From Cupriavidus plantarum (GTDB taxonomy: Bacteria; Pseudomonadota; Gammaproteobacteria; Burkholderiales; Burkholderiaceae): 64,000 bases of DNA. Of the stretch, positions 52,712 to 61,091 are shown one piece after another. The stretch's first letter is position 1; each line of letters begins with the position of its first letter. Below the pieces are notes generated by a model. It was not told where the DNA came from. It did not search any database and saw only the letters and a list, made by a program, of their open reading frames with translations. The DNA lies in contig NZ_CAJPUX010000002.1 of NCBI RefSeq assembly GCF_905397285.1, positions 1,240,001-1,304,000 of the forward strand, read 5' to 3'. A program made the position numbers and the translations under genes.

Positions 52712-54136
52712 ATGAAACAACTCAAGCCACTGCTCTGCCTGCTCGCCCTTGCCCTGACCGGATGCGCCGTCGGTCCCGACTATGTTTCCCCAGCCGTGCC
52801 GGTTAACGCCGAGGGCGCCTTCACCGCCGGCGATGCGCCTTCTCTCTATGACCAGAACCCAGCCCGTGACGACTGGTGGCGACTCTATCGCGACCCCGTC
52901 CTCGATCGACTGATCGAAGACGCGTTAGCTGCGAACATCGATGTCCGGGTTGCCGTCGCCCGGTTGGAACGCGCGCGTGCGATGTTGCGCGATGCCGGCG
53001 CGGATCGCTATCCGGGCACGGAATTCGATGCGACGGCCAGCCGCCAGAGACAGGCGGCCGTCCAGGCGCTACCCGGACAGGATCGTCAACACACGCTCGT
53101 CGACGCGGGCTTTGGCATCGCCTATGAAATCGATCTGTTCGGCCGGGTGAGGCGTGGGGTCGAATCCGCACGCGGCGACTTCGAAGCCGCGCAAGCCGAC
53201 CGGGATGCCGTCAAGGTCGCCATCGTGGCGGACACTACGCGCGCGTACCTCAACGCGGCCGGTGCTGCGCAGCGTCTTGCCGTTGCGCAGCGGATCGTCG
53301 CGCTACTGGATCGCTCACTGCGCGTCATGAGCGGGCGCGAGAGAGCGGGAATGGCGACATCGCTGGATACCGCCCGAATCGCCGCGCTACGGGAACAGCG
53401 ACATTCGAACATCCCCGTCATCGCGGCCGAGCGGCAGGCGGCGCTCTTCCGGCTCGCCGTCCTGACCGGTCGCGCGCCGGGAGAGTTGCCCGCCGACGCA
53501 GCAGACCTCAATGCTTTACCGACACTCGATATGCCCATTCCCGTCGGCGACGGCCGATCGATGCTCGCCCGGCGGCCCGATGTCCGCGCCGCGGAGCGGA
53601 GACTGGCCGCCGCGACCGCACGGATCGGCGTAGCGACGGCCGACCTGTATCCGCGCATATCGTTTGGCGCGACGATCGGATCGACAGGGTTCGGCGCAGG
53701 GGACTTCTTCGGGGCCGGCCCGCTTCGATGGCTCGCGGGACCTAGCATCTCGTGGTCGTTCCCGAATCAGGAACGCATCCGAGCGCGCATCTCGGCCGCC
53801 GAGGCAGACAGCGCGGGCGCGCTTGCGACATTCGATGGCAGCGTGCTTCAGGCGTTGGCCGAGACGGAAACCGCACTATCGAACTATGCCCGTGCCGTCG
53901 ACCAGCGCACCGCCCTCGCTGCCGCGCGCGAGCAAGCCGATCGCGCCGCACGCATTGTCCGCGCACAACAGCGCGAGGGACGCAGCGACAGCCTCGCCCT
54001 GCTCGATGCGGAGCGCACATTCGCTGACGCGCAAGCGCAGGTCGCGGATGCAGAGGAACGCATCGCCAACGCCCAGGTGGACCTGTTCCGGGCGCTGGGG
54101 GGTGGATGGGCGTCTGAGCCGCTGCGTACAATGTAG
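52712..54136 (+). CDS. RND outer-membrane factor, OprN/NodT-type lipoprotein
   Basis: A 474-residue outer-membrane efflux lipoprotein. The lipobox LALTGCAVGPDY is at residues 14-25. The DWWRLYRDPVLDRLIEDALAANIDVRVAVARLE region and the repeated OEP helices place it in the NodT/OprM family. It completes the pump operon 9 bases after the permease. Its stop is 30 bases before the next GlxA-type start, so that regulator may be in the same transcript. Confidence 0.93.
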   Translation: MKQLKPLLCLLALALTGCAVGPDYVSPAVPVNAEGAFTAGDAPSLYDQNPARDDWWRLYRDPVLDRLIEDALAANIDVRVAVARLERARAMLRDAGADRYPGTEFDATASRQRQAAVQALPGQDRQHTLVDAGFGIAYEIDLFGRVRRGVESARGDFEAAQADRDAVKVAIVADTTRAYLNAAGAAQRLAVAQRIVALLDRSLRVMSGRERAGMATSLDTARIAALREQRHSNIPVIAAERQAALFRLAVLTGRAPGELPADAADLNALPTLDMPIPVGDGRSMLARRPDVRAAERRLAAATARIGVATADLYPRISFGATIGSTGFGAGDFFGAGPLRWLAGPSISWSFPNQERIRARISAAEADSAGALATFDGSVLQALAETETALSNYARAVDQRTALAAAREQADRAARIVRAQQREGRSDSLALLDAERTFADAQAQVADAEERIANAQVDLFRALGGGWASEPLRTM

Positions 54137-54166
54137 AACGTTGCCGGTACTATCCAGGGAGATGCT

Positions 54167-55108
54167 TTGATAACCGTCGCCGTGCTGGCCCTTCAAGGCG
54201 TCGTGCCATTCGACCTCGGCATCGCCTGCGATGTGTTCTCTCGCGTGGTGCTTGCCCATGGCAAGCCCGCATACCGCGTGATGGTATGCGGCGAAACGAC
54301 GCGGGTGGATGCCGGCGGGCATTTCGATATCCGGGCGCCGTGGAAGCTGGAAGACGCACTAGCCGCGGATCGCATCATTGTGCCCGGCGTGGAAGATATC
54401 GATCGGCGAATCTCCTCAGGTGCCTCCAGGACGTTAAGGAACGCGCTCGAGGGCGGTGCACAGGTGGCATCGATCTGCACCGGTGCTTTCGTGCTCGCCG
54501 AAGCAGGACTGCTGGATGGCCATCGCGCGACAACGCACTGGGCGGCGGCGGGAGAACTGGCACGACGTTATCCCGCCCTCACGGTGGACACGGATGTCCT
54601 GTTCGTCGACGAGGGCAACATCGTAACGTCGGCAGGCAGCTCGGCGGGGCTGGACATGTGCCTGCATCTGGTCGGGCGTGATTATGGCCAGGCAATGGCC
54701 GTGCAGGCGGCAAGGCTCGCGGTCGCGCCGCTCCATCGCGATGGCGGACAGGCCGCGTTCATCCGGCAGCCGGTGGTCGACAATGCGTCGAGCCTCTCTC
54801 CGCTCTGCGACTGGATGCTCAAAAATCTTCACAAGCCCATCGACGTCCCCACGCTCGCGGCCAGGGCGAGGATGACGCCGCGGACCTTCGCGCGCCGCTT
54901 TCATGACCAAACGGGGACCACGCCCATCCAGTGGCTGATCCGGCAACGCATCCGCCGCGCCCAGGAGTTACTGGAGACTAGCGACGCCAGCGTCGATCAG
55001 GTGGCCTCAGCATCCGGCTTCGACTCCGCCATCACGTTCCGCGCTCGCTTCCAGCGCGTAGTCGGACTGACACCTTCGGCCTATAGGAAGCGATTCAGGC
55101 AACCGTAA
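54167..55108 (+). CDS. GlxA-family regulator (DJ-1/PfpI plus AraC HTH), downstream of the pump
   Basis: A 313-residue protein. The N-terminal VAVLALQGVVPFDLGIACDVF and SICTGAFVLAEAGLLDGHRATTHW form the DJ-1/PfpI domain with its Cys. The C-terminal AraC domain contains IDVPTLAARARMTPRTFARRF and SVDQVASASGFDSAITFRARF. The start is a TTG at 54167, supported by AGGGAG 5 bases upstream, and no better in-frame ATG exists. It follows the RND pump on the same strand and may autoregulate it. It is a paralogue of the gene at 46329 but not a tandem duplicate. Confidence 0.9.
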   Translation: MITVAVLALQGVVPFDLGIACDVFSRVVLAHGKPAYRVMVCGETTRVDAGGHFDIRAPWKLEDALAADRIIVPGVEDIDRRISSGASRTLRNALEGGAQVASICTGAFVLAEAGLLDGHRATTHWAAAGELARRYPALTVDTDVLFVDEGNIVTSAGSSAGLDMCLHLVGRDYGQAMAVQAARLAVAPLHRDGGQAAFIRQPVVDNASSLSPLCDWMLKNLHKPIDVPTLAARARMTPRTFARRFHDQTGTTPIQWLIRQRIRRAQELLETSDASVDQVASASGFDSAITFRARFQRVVGLTPSAYRKRFRQP

Positions 55109-55195
55109 CGCCGGCGCAATCCTGCTCTTCCCCTCTCGCTGCTCCGCGACAATCAGCTACGACTGTCGCTTGTAGCGTTGACGGCGTGTGGTGAT

Positions 55196-55663
55196 CTATA
55201 CCCGCGGCTCCGAAAGTAGCGAGAGGATGCGCGGGTCATGCTCGACGCGCTCGGCTTCAAGGATGCGAGCCTTCTCCGCATCGGGATGCGATGGGTTAAA
55301 AACGTAGTTCGATGCATATGGCACCAACACGCTCGGCACCTTCAGGAGCAGACTGGATCGGACGGACAGCCATTCCGTGCCGGCATTCCTGGACCAGCCG
55401 GCGTTCTGCTTCCAGTCTGCCGGCAGGTCGGCAATGCTGGCGACCGCGACCGCGTCATCGACGTCGACTTTCAAGAGCTGGTAGTTTCTCGGCAGATCCT
55501 CGATTCTCGACACTTCGTGGTGAACTAGCACGTCTAGAAGCGCCAGCGCAGGGTGCTCCGCCAGATATACAACGGGTTGACCGGGAAAATGCCATCGTCC
55601 GCCTGCGCGCAGCCCCCCGATGCCTTTGAGATCCGCGTAGTTGCTGATTCGCCAAAGGATCAT
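55196..55663 (-). CDS. RES-domain toxin (NAD+-degrading family)
   Basis: A 155-residue RES-family protein. RWHFPGQPVVYLAEHPALALLDVLVHHEV and the C-terminal Ser/Asn-rich LVPYASNYVFNPSHPDA carry the Arg-Glu-Ser residues after which the domain is named. RES toxins degrade NAD+ and arrest growth. Its ATG overlaps the antitoxin stop (TGATG), so toxin is made only when antitoxin is translated. It is the first gene of the accessory island and converges on the GlxA-type regulator. Confidence 0.9.
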   Translation of the reverse strand: MILWRISNYADLKGIGGLRAGGRWHFPGQPVVYLAEHPALALLDVLVHHEVSRIEDLPRNYQLLKVDVDDAVAVASIADLPADWKQNAGWSRNAGTEWLSVRSSLLLKVPSVLVPYASNYVFNPSHPDAEKARILEAERVEHDPRILSLLSEPRV

Positions 55664-56118
55664 CAGGCAAAGTACCCCTCGTCGATTTGCGCCAACTGCT
55701 CTTCAACGAGATGAGCGCCCTGCTCCGTCCCTGCAACTGACAATGGCGTAAGCCCACCGAGCCGCTGCTGCTTCTGCCGCAACCAGTTGAGTCCGCGCTC
55801 GACGTCTCCAAAGGTATTCACGGCTTGGGCCAGGATCCGGGCAAGCCGAATGGCCTTGTCCGACTCGTCCACGGTCAGCGGTTGTCCCTTTTCCCGGCGA
55901 TGACTGAGCGTGCGGCGCGGGATGATGAAGGCCACTTCATCCCACGAGAGCCCCGCCTCGAGCAGGCGCTCGAGTGTCTCCACCGGTAGCCTCTCGCTCG
56001 CCAGCGTCGCGAGGTCGGCGCCACCGCGTACCTTGATATGCAGATAGCCGCTCAATTCATCGAGGTAGCGCTCGTATGGGGCGGGTGCCCCTGAGGGATG
56101 GAAAGCGATTGTTGGCAT
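55663..56118 (-). CDS. Xre/MbcA/ParS-type antitoxin (DUF2384)
   Basis: A 151-residue antitoxin. The N-terminal part is a degenerate HTH, and the C-terminal DKAIRLARILAQAVNTFGDVERGLNWLRQKQQRLGGLTPLSVA is the Xre-MbcA-ParS toxin-binding domain. The ATG at 56118 gives MPTIAFHPS; a longer start at 56142 is possible but would overlap the operator. The promoter region carries a GGCAAWTTGC inverted repeat, consistent with autorepression of the antitoxin-RES operon. The order antitoxin-toxin is standard for this type II pair. Confidence 0.9.
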   Translation of the reverse strand: MPTIAFHPSGAPAPYERYLDELSGYLHIKVRGGADLATLASERLPVETLERLLEAGLSWDEVAFIIPRRTLSHRREKGQPLTVDESDKAIRLARILAQAVNTFGDVERGLNWLRQKQQRLGGLTPLSVAGTEQGAHLVEEQLAQIDEGYFA

Positions 56119-56128
56119 CACACGTTCC

Positions 56129-56161
56129 GGCAATTTGCACATACGTTAGCGGCAAATTGCC
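56129..56161. promoter_or_regulatory. Inverted repeat upstream of the Xre-RES operon
   Basis: GGCAATTTGC (56129-56138) and GCAAATTGCC (56152-56161) are perfect reverse complements with a 13-base spacer. The right arm is itself a near-perfect dyad. It lies 11 bases before the antitoxin start and likely binds the antitoxin for autoregulation. Confidence 0.6.
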
Positions 56162-56227
56162 AAGTTAGCAACCGACCTCGTCTTTCAACAAAGCGCATGC
56201 CGGAAGAGCTGCTAATTCACCACAATG

Positions 56228-56257
56228 TAATCTTGCATTTTGCTATTTGCAAGATTA
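56228..56257. promoter_or_regulatory. Inverted repeat upstream of the XRE-ImmA gene
   Basis: TAATCTTGCA (56228-56237) and TGCAAGATTA (56248-56257) are perfect 10-base arms with a 10-base spacer, ending 10 bases before the ATG at 56268. It is a strong candidate operator for the XRE domain of that protein. Confidence 0.65.
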
Positions 56258-56267
56258 CGATTCGCGC

Positions 56268-57410
56268 ATGACTTCTCCCGATTTCAAGGCCAGCACCGCC
56301 CGCACGATGGGCGCACGCATCCGCGCAGCACGCGAAACACGTGGTCTCACCCAGCACCAGCTCTCCGATGCAGTCGGTTTCGCCGATCGTCAGACGATGT
56401 CGACGATCGAAACCGGGGAGCGGAAGGTGCAGCCAGCTGAACTGGTCAAGCTGAGCCAAATCCTCGCGCGCCCACTCGACTGGTTCATCGATCCCTTCGT
56501 CATCGAAGGCGAGGCACAGTTTTCCTGGCGCGTCTCGCGGTCGGTCACCGATAGCTCGCTGGCTGAATACGAAGCAAAGATCGGGCAGATCGTCGGACTG
56601 TTCCGGCACCTGAATATCGCGCTGAATGGCCCATCGAAAGCTCTCGGGCAATTCCTGCGGATGCCGCCCAACCCCGCCTTCGAGGACGCCTGGCGCTGGG
56701 GCGAAGCCGTGGCGCAGGAACTCGACCTCGGGACGATTCCATCTGAAGTCCTGGCTGAACGCATCGAGACCAGGCTCGACATTGCGGTGCTGCATATCGA
56801 TGCGGATATCTGCACCAACGGCACCCACTCCATCTCAGGCGCAATGTGCCGCCTCCCCGATCTCGGCGTCATCGTGATCAATAGACAAGAGTCCAGAGTC
56901 CGGCGCAACTTCGATGTCGCACACGAGCTATTTCACGCCCTGACTTGGGATGCGTTGACACCTGAGCACCGCGAAGACACTGACGCAAAGCCGGTCAAGC
57001 GAAGCCGGAGAATCGAACAGCTGGCCGACAACTTCGCCGCCGCGGTCTTAATGCCAACGGCGACCCTGTCTCAACTCATCGATCCTGCAGGCTTCAGCAA
57101 CACGCAACATCTCGCGGAGGTTGCCAAGCAATTGGAGGTCTCTACACATGCGCTGGCTTTCCGGCTATTCAACGCGAAGATGATCGACAAACTCACGTGT
57201 CTGGCCTTGTGCGAGCAACCACCGCTCGTGCCGCGATGCGCTTCAACGCCACCGAAACTGCTGTCCGCGTCCTTCGTCAAACTATTGCACGACGGCATCG
57301 CCCGCGGCCACGTCTCGACCCGAAAGGCCGCCAAGGCCCTCTCGATGACGCTTGAAGGTCTTGCTGAACTGATGCGGGACTATGGAAAGTCGGTGCCCTT
57401 TGCGATCTAG
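56268..57410 (+). CDS. XRE-ImmA/IrrE (M78) regulator/antitoxin-like protein
   Basis: A 380-residue two-domain protein. The N-terminal XRE HTH (GARIRAARETRGLTQHQLSD) is followed by an M78 ImmA/IrrE metallopeptidase domain, whose zinc motif is HELFH (H219, E220, H223 after RRNFDVA). The ATG at 56268 follows a perfect inverted repeat. ImmA/IrrE proteins cleave or release repressors, and fusions with XRE are found with PIN- or DUF4411-type toxins. The PIN gene starts 9 bases downstream. Together they look like a self-regulated toxin-antitoxin or defence unit. Confidence 0.88.
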   Translation: MTSPDFKASTARTMGARIRAARETRGLTQHQLSDAVGFADRQTMSTIETGERKVQPAELVKLSQILARPLDWFIDPFVIEGEAQFSWRVSRSVTDSSLAEYEAKIGQIVGLFRHLNIALNGPSKALGQFLRMPPNPAFEDAWRWGEAVAQELDLGTIPSEVLAERIETRLDIAVLHIDADICTNGTHSISGAMCRLPDLGVIVINRQESRVRRNFDVAHELFHALTWDALTPEHREDTDAKPVKRSRRIEQLADNFAAAVLMPTATLSQLIDPAGFSNTQHLAEVAKQLEVSTHALAFRLFNAKMIDKLTCLALCEQPPLVPRCASTPPKLLSASFVKLLHDGIARGHVSTRKAAKALSMTLEGLAELMRDYGKSVPFAI

Positions 57411-57418
57411 GCGATCAA

Positions 57419-57934
57419 ATGACGAAGCAACGGGTGCTGTTGGATACGTGCGTCATCATCGAAGCGCACCGAATCAGCTGTTGGAAGGCGCTATGTCAAT
57501 CTTTCGATGTTGAGACGGTGCAGTGCTGCGTCGACGAGTGCTGTGCTGGTGATCCATTGAAACCTGGCCGCGTCCCGATCAAGCGCGAAGATCTTCTTGC
57601 CGGGATGGCTAGAGTCCATGATGTCACCGACATCATGTTGGCGACGCTCGCCATCGAGCAAGATGACCTACCCGCTCTCGATGATGGCGAATTGCATCTG
57701 ATGGCGTGGCTCCACGCCAACCCAACCGAGGCTGTGCTCACCGTGATATCTACCTCTGATCGCGCCGCCTTGCGTGCGGCGCATGTTCTTCGCCTGGTGG
57801 ATCGGGTGACGTCGCTACAGGAGCTTGGCAGAGGCGCCGGTGTTGGACGCAAGCAGTTGGAAAAATTGGAGCATCACTTCAGCGAGGATTGGCTTGGGGC
57901 GGTACGGATGCAGTTGCGTATGAATATGCTGTGA
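57419..57934 (+). CDS. PIN-domain-like protein, probable partner toxin of the ImmA protein
   Basis: A 171-residue protein with a PIN-like RNase layout. The first acidic site is in LLDTCVIIEA (Asp9), further acidic residues occur in LDDGELHL (about 88-91), and the last Asp is in STSDRAAL (Asp114). The spacing fits VapC-like or DUF4411-type nucleases. It follows the XRE-ImmA gene by 9 bases. Cys-rich stretches (QCCVDECC) are unusual for PIN proteins and may bind metal. The toxin role is inferred from context. Confidence 0.75.
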   Translation: MTKQRVLLDTCVIIEAHRISCWKALCQSFDVETVQCCVDECCAGDPLKPGRVPIKREDLLAGMARVHDVTDIMLATLAIEQDDLPALDDGELHLMAWLHANPTEAVLTVISTSDRAALRAAHVLRLVDRVTSLQELGRGAGVGRKQLEKLEHHFSEDWLGAVRMQLRMNML

Positions 57935-58006
57935 TGGCTTTGATTGGCGTGTGGGGCCATTTAATGCACGCGACACCTGCCCTATCGCTTTTATTGCCTA
58001 GTAGCG

Positions 58007-58716
58007 CAGCCTATCGCGGGAACCCGGCAGGTCCGGCGTCTGGTCGAGCGCTGGCGCATGGATGGCCCGATAGGCCTGGTGTCGCATCAGCGCGGTCAGC
58101 CCGGGCACCCCTAGTTTCCGAGGCTGCTCGAAGCACAGGCGCGGTCGCTGGCTCGAAGCACAGGCCCGTTCGCTGATATCACGCCATTACGCCGACTTCG
58201 GCCCGGCTCTCCCGGCTGAGAAGCTACGCGAGTGCCACGGGCTCGATCTGGTCAAGGAGACGGTCAGGCGGATCATGATCGACGCCGGCTTCTGAGTACC
58301 CCGGCGCCAGCCCACCTAGACTGCACCAGCCAAGAAGCCGCCGTGCCTGTCTGGGCGAACTGGTGCAGATCGACGGAGCGACCAAGCATGGTTCGAGCAC
58401 CGCGCGCCGGCGTGCACGCTGCTGGTCTACGTCGATGATGCCACCGGACGGCTAATGCGGCTGCTGTTCGTGCCGACCGAGACCACCTTTGGGTACTTCG
58501 CCGCGACGCTGCCCTATCTCAAGCGCCACGGCAAGCCGGTGGCGTTCTACAGCGACAAGGCCGGCATCTTCCGCGTCCACGCCCGGGGTGCGAGAGCATC
58601 TGCGCCAACACGAGTCGGGCCAAGGGCCGTGTGGAACGGATGAACCGCACGCTGCAGGGACCGGCTCGTGAAGGAGCTGCGCCTGCGCAATATCAGCACC
58701 CTGGAGGACGCCAACG
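58007..58716 (+). mobile_element. Decayed ISNCY-family transposase
   Basis: Pieces of one transposase lie in successive frames. They are a HTH RQVRRLVERWRMDGPIGLVS, then RHYADFGPALPAEKLRECHG, then GELVQIDG (first Asp), then LLFVPTETTFGYFAATLPYL and FYSDKAGIFRV (second Asp), then AKGRVERMNRTLQ (Glu). All match the ISNCY group common in Ralstonia and Burkholderia. Several frameshifts and an internal stop prevent function. No terminal repeats could be identified. The remnant ends abruptly at about 58716, joining an integrase scrap. Confidence 0.75.
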
Positions 58717-59145
58717 CCCGGCGTGGAACGTTGGTGGCTGGAGGTCCGCGGCAAGGGCGGCAAAATTGCGGCTGGTGCATGCCACCGAGAGCCTGATGGC
58801 GGAACTGCGCCGCTACCGCAACGAAACGCGATCCCTGTTGCTTCCGTCAGTGGCCAGGAACGGCCATGTCGCGTGGAATCCGTCACCTCTTTCTCAAAGA
58901 GACTTCTGCGCGCACCCTTTCGAACCTGCGTGCCCAAGGCGCCGATTTCGATTCGCGGGCCGCGTTGCTTGAGAAGGCATCGGCCCACTGGTTGCGCCAC
59001 ACCGCAGGTTCACACACGGCAAACGGCGACGTCGATCTGCGCTATGTACGCGACAATCTCATGCGGAAGACGCCGCCCCTCCATGACCCCACCCAACTGC
59101 ACCACAAACTCGACTGGTATTATCGAGACCATGCTGCATGCTCGC
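58717..59145 (+). pseudogene. Decayed tyrosine recombinase/integrase fragment
   Basis: Frame pieces read VERWWLEVRGKGGK, LRLVHATESLMAELRRYRNET, and RAALLEKASAHWLRHTAGSHTANGDVDLRYVRDNL. The HWLRHTAGSH block is the conserved His-x-x-Arg of phage-type integrases. It has frameshifts between 58770 and 58870, and the C-terminal Tyr region is missing or unrecognisable. It is joined to the transposase remnant without a gap, showing at least one deletion or insertion. It probably marks an old integrative element that carried parts of the island. Confidence 0.7.
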
Positions 59146-59344
59146 CCCTCTCTTCTTTTGCCGGATTCCCATTGCATGCAATTTTCCGATAAGTCGAGAG
59201 GTTACGTGGTAGAGGTTCCGAAGGACACAGCGTCGCGGGTAACGCGTGGGTTGCCCGTACTAACCCGCACTGGAGCGAGACATAGTTCCGCCCTATTTCC
59301 TACGACCTGCGACAAACAACGCATTCTTCAATGTATGGTGCCAC

Positions 59345-60247
59345 ATGCCGGATAAACTGATTCAACGATATCATCGTTGCTATATTTCGGCGCCTTTCGG
59401 CCTTGACCTGGGGCGTCTTCCAGAACTCCTGGCAGATCGCCAAATATCCTGGGAATGGGCAAAGAGCGGTGTCCATGAACGCTACGATGCGATGGCCGGT
59501 ATTAAAGACGCCGACTTCGCCCTCGTAGTAATGAACGGCACCAACGCGGACATTCACGGTGCGTTTGATACGGGAATCGCTATGGGTCTCGGTAAGCCCG
59601 TCTTCCTGATCAAAACCGGTGCTGGACCGCTTCCGATCGACCTCAATCACCTCCTCATTGTGGAATCGGGACTCGAAAACGCGGATGCACTCGGCTTCCA
59701 TCTCGATGCTTTTTTGGCAACGCCGCCAACGCCCGCCTCGCCACTGGCGACCGAAGACATTGAACGATCCAAACTTCAGCTATGGCATCGCACGACGAAA
59801 TTGCGACTGCCGCAACTTCATGGCGACGCTGGAACAGCACTAGAGAAACGTGTCTTCGATGCCGTAACCGCTGCGGGTGGGTCTCCGATCTCAGAACCGA
59901 CGCATCATGCGGGCAATATGCTTGGCTCAAAGTTTCGGCCCGACTTCCTTGCATGGCTGGGGCATGTCGAACCGGAACTGTTGAATCCTGTCGTGATCGA
60001 AGTGAAAATCCGATTTGATCCGCAACGAGGGCGGCAACTAGAGGAACAATTGTTGACTTTCATGCAGGCATCACGCCTTCGCATGGCGTTAGTCGTAACA
60101 GAGGTCCCACCTCCGCATCGGGAGCAGCAACTTTCGCCCAACATCCTGTGGCTGCCGATTGCCGATTTCGAGGCGCTACTTAGCTCCGGAGAGCTTGGCA
60201 CCTATGTGCGAGAAACGCGCGCGCGCATCGCACATGGAGCGCGCTAA
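59345..60247 (+). CDS. Nucleoside-deoxyribosyltransferase/TIR-like domain fused to a PD-(D/E)xK nuclease-like domain
   Basis: A 300-residue protein I could not assign to a named family. Residues 11-125 have the Rossmann-like layout of nucleoside 2-deoxyribosyltransferases and TIR-like NAD-binding enzymes: YISAPFG (13-19), DADFALVVMNG (55-65), and a D75-TGIAMGLGKPVF block where the family usually has Glu or Asp. Residues 160-300 look like a restriction-endonuclease fold: Glu167, Asp200 (FRPDFL), Glu219-x-Lys221 (IEVK). Its stop overlaps the start of the next nuclease gene (TAATG). Both lie between mobile remnants and an abortive-infection gene. A nucleotide-depleting plus nuclease defence effector is inference. 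No strong ribosome-binding site is visible. Confidence 0.75.
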   Translation: MPDKLIQRYHRCYISAPFGLDLGRLPELLADRQISWEWAKSGVHERYDAMAGIKDADFALVVMNGTNADIHGAFDTGIAMGLGKPVFLIKTGAGPLPIDLNHLLIVESGLENADALGFHLDAFLATPPTPASPLATEDIERSKLQLWHRTTKLRLPQLHGDAGTALEKRVFDAVTAAGGSPISEPTHHAGNMLGSKFRPDFLAWLGHVEPELLNPVVIEVKIRFDPQRGRQLEEQLLTFMQASRLRMALVVTEVPPPHREQQLSPNILWLPIADFEALLSSGELGTYVRETRARIAHGAR

Positions 60248-60780
60248 TGGCGATGATCGACCATATGGACATTGCCGCTCGGCTTGCAGCCGGCGATGCG
60301 GGCAACACAGCGATAAAGGGTGAAGCCCTTGAGACGGTGGTCGCCTCGACATTTTGCCGGCTTGACGGTGTTGGGCTCATCAAAAGAAATATTGTTGACA
60401 ATGCAGGTTCCCTCGAGATCGACATACTGCTCTACAACCTGCGGCATCCGGCTGGGCTGCCTTTCCTTCCCAATCATCTGATCGTCGAATGCAAAAACTG
60501 GCAAGCCCCGGTGAATGCTGCGACCCTGACGGTCTTCACGGGGAAGCTGCATAAATTCCGGGTTGACGTTGGCATCCTAGTGGCTGCAAACGGCATCACC
60601 GGTGACGCAAACGACCGCACCGCGGCACACGCTCACCTACGAAGCGTTTTCGATCGCGACGGGCTGAAAGTCATTGTGATTACCCGGGGCGAGCTTGAGG
60701 GGCTGCGCGACACCGACGACCTTAGCGTACTCATGCGGGATAAATACGGCGATTGCATTATGGGTGCTGATCAGTTCTAG
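60247..60780 (+). CDS. PD-(D/E)xK nuclease-like protein (Mrr-cat type)
   Basis: A 177-residue small nuclease-like protein. The core is Glu26 in IKGEALETVV, Asp59 in SLEIDILLYN and Glu81-Cys-Lys83 in LIVECKNW, giving the E-x(n)-D-x(n)-ExK order of restriction-endonuclease-like folds. There is no DNA-recognition domain, so it probably acts with its partner. It is translationally coupled to the preceding gene by a one-base overlap. The next recognisable gene on this strand is absent, so the unit is just two genes. Function is inferred. Confidence 0.8.
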   Translation: MAMIDHMDIAARLAAGDAGNTAIKGEALETVVASTFCRLDGVGLIKRNIVDNAGSLEIDILLYNLRHPAGLPFLPNHLIVECKNWQAPVNAATLTVFTGKLHKFRVDVGILVAANGITGDANDRTAAHAHLRSVFDRDGLKVIVITRGELEGLRDTDDLSVLMRDKYGDCIMGADQF

Positions 60781-60989
60781 TCTGCTGGAAGCCGGCCAGC
60801 CATCGAAATTACACCCCCGTTCAGGAAAGTCCCGTGAAGTTTTCCTTTCGCGACTTTCGTGAGTTGCTAAGGGAACTACTCCTTGCCAGAACGCCTGCCG
60901 TCACACGGGGGCATCCCCCAACACCTGCAAGGTGACCAAGCCTCGCTCTTGGGGCAGGTGCTGCCGTGGCAGGCGGGATCTAAGACCGG
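60781..60989. other. Non-coding gap with a weak stem
   Basis: No gene is supported. GAAAGTC (60825-60831) and GACTTTC (60852-60858) could pair around a 20-base loop, perhaps ending the two-gene transcript. The rest shows no repeats or promoter that I can defend. Confidence 0.5.
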
Positions 60990-61091
60990 CGCATCGAGTA
61001 CGACACCGAGCGGCCTCATACCTCGCTCGGCTACCTGACCCCTGAGCAATTTGCCCAGGGACAGGCAAAGTTTTTAACCCCCGGACTCTAA
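60990..61091 (+). mobile_element. IS3-family transposase C-terminal scrap
   Basis: The 33 codons read RIEYDTERPHTSLGYLTPEQFA and end in a stop at 61089-61091, the typical end of an IS3-type OrfB. Nothing upstream continues the transposase, so it is a leftover fragment marking past transposition between the nuclease pair and the Abi-like gene. Confidence 0.7.

Noticed and set aside
55109-55195. Terminator or attachment site at the left island border
   Set aside because: A weak GCTAC/GTAGC pairing is present, but there is no T-tract, tRNA or direct repeat matching the right side.
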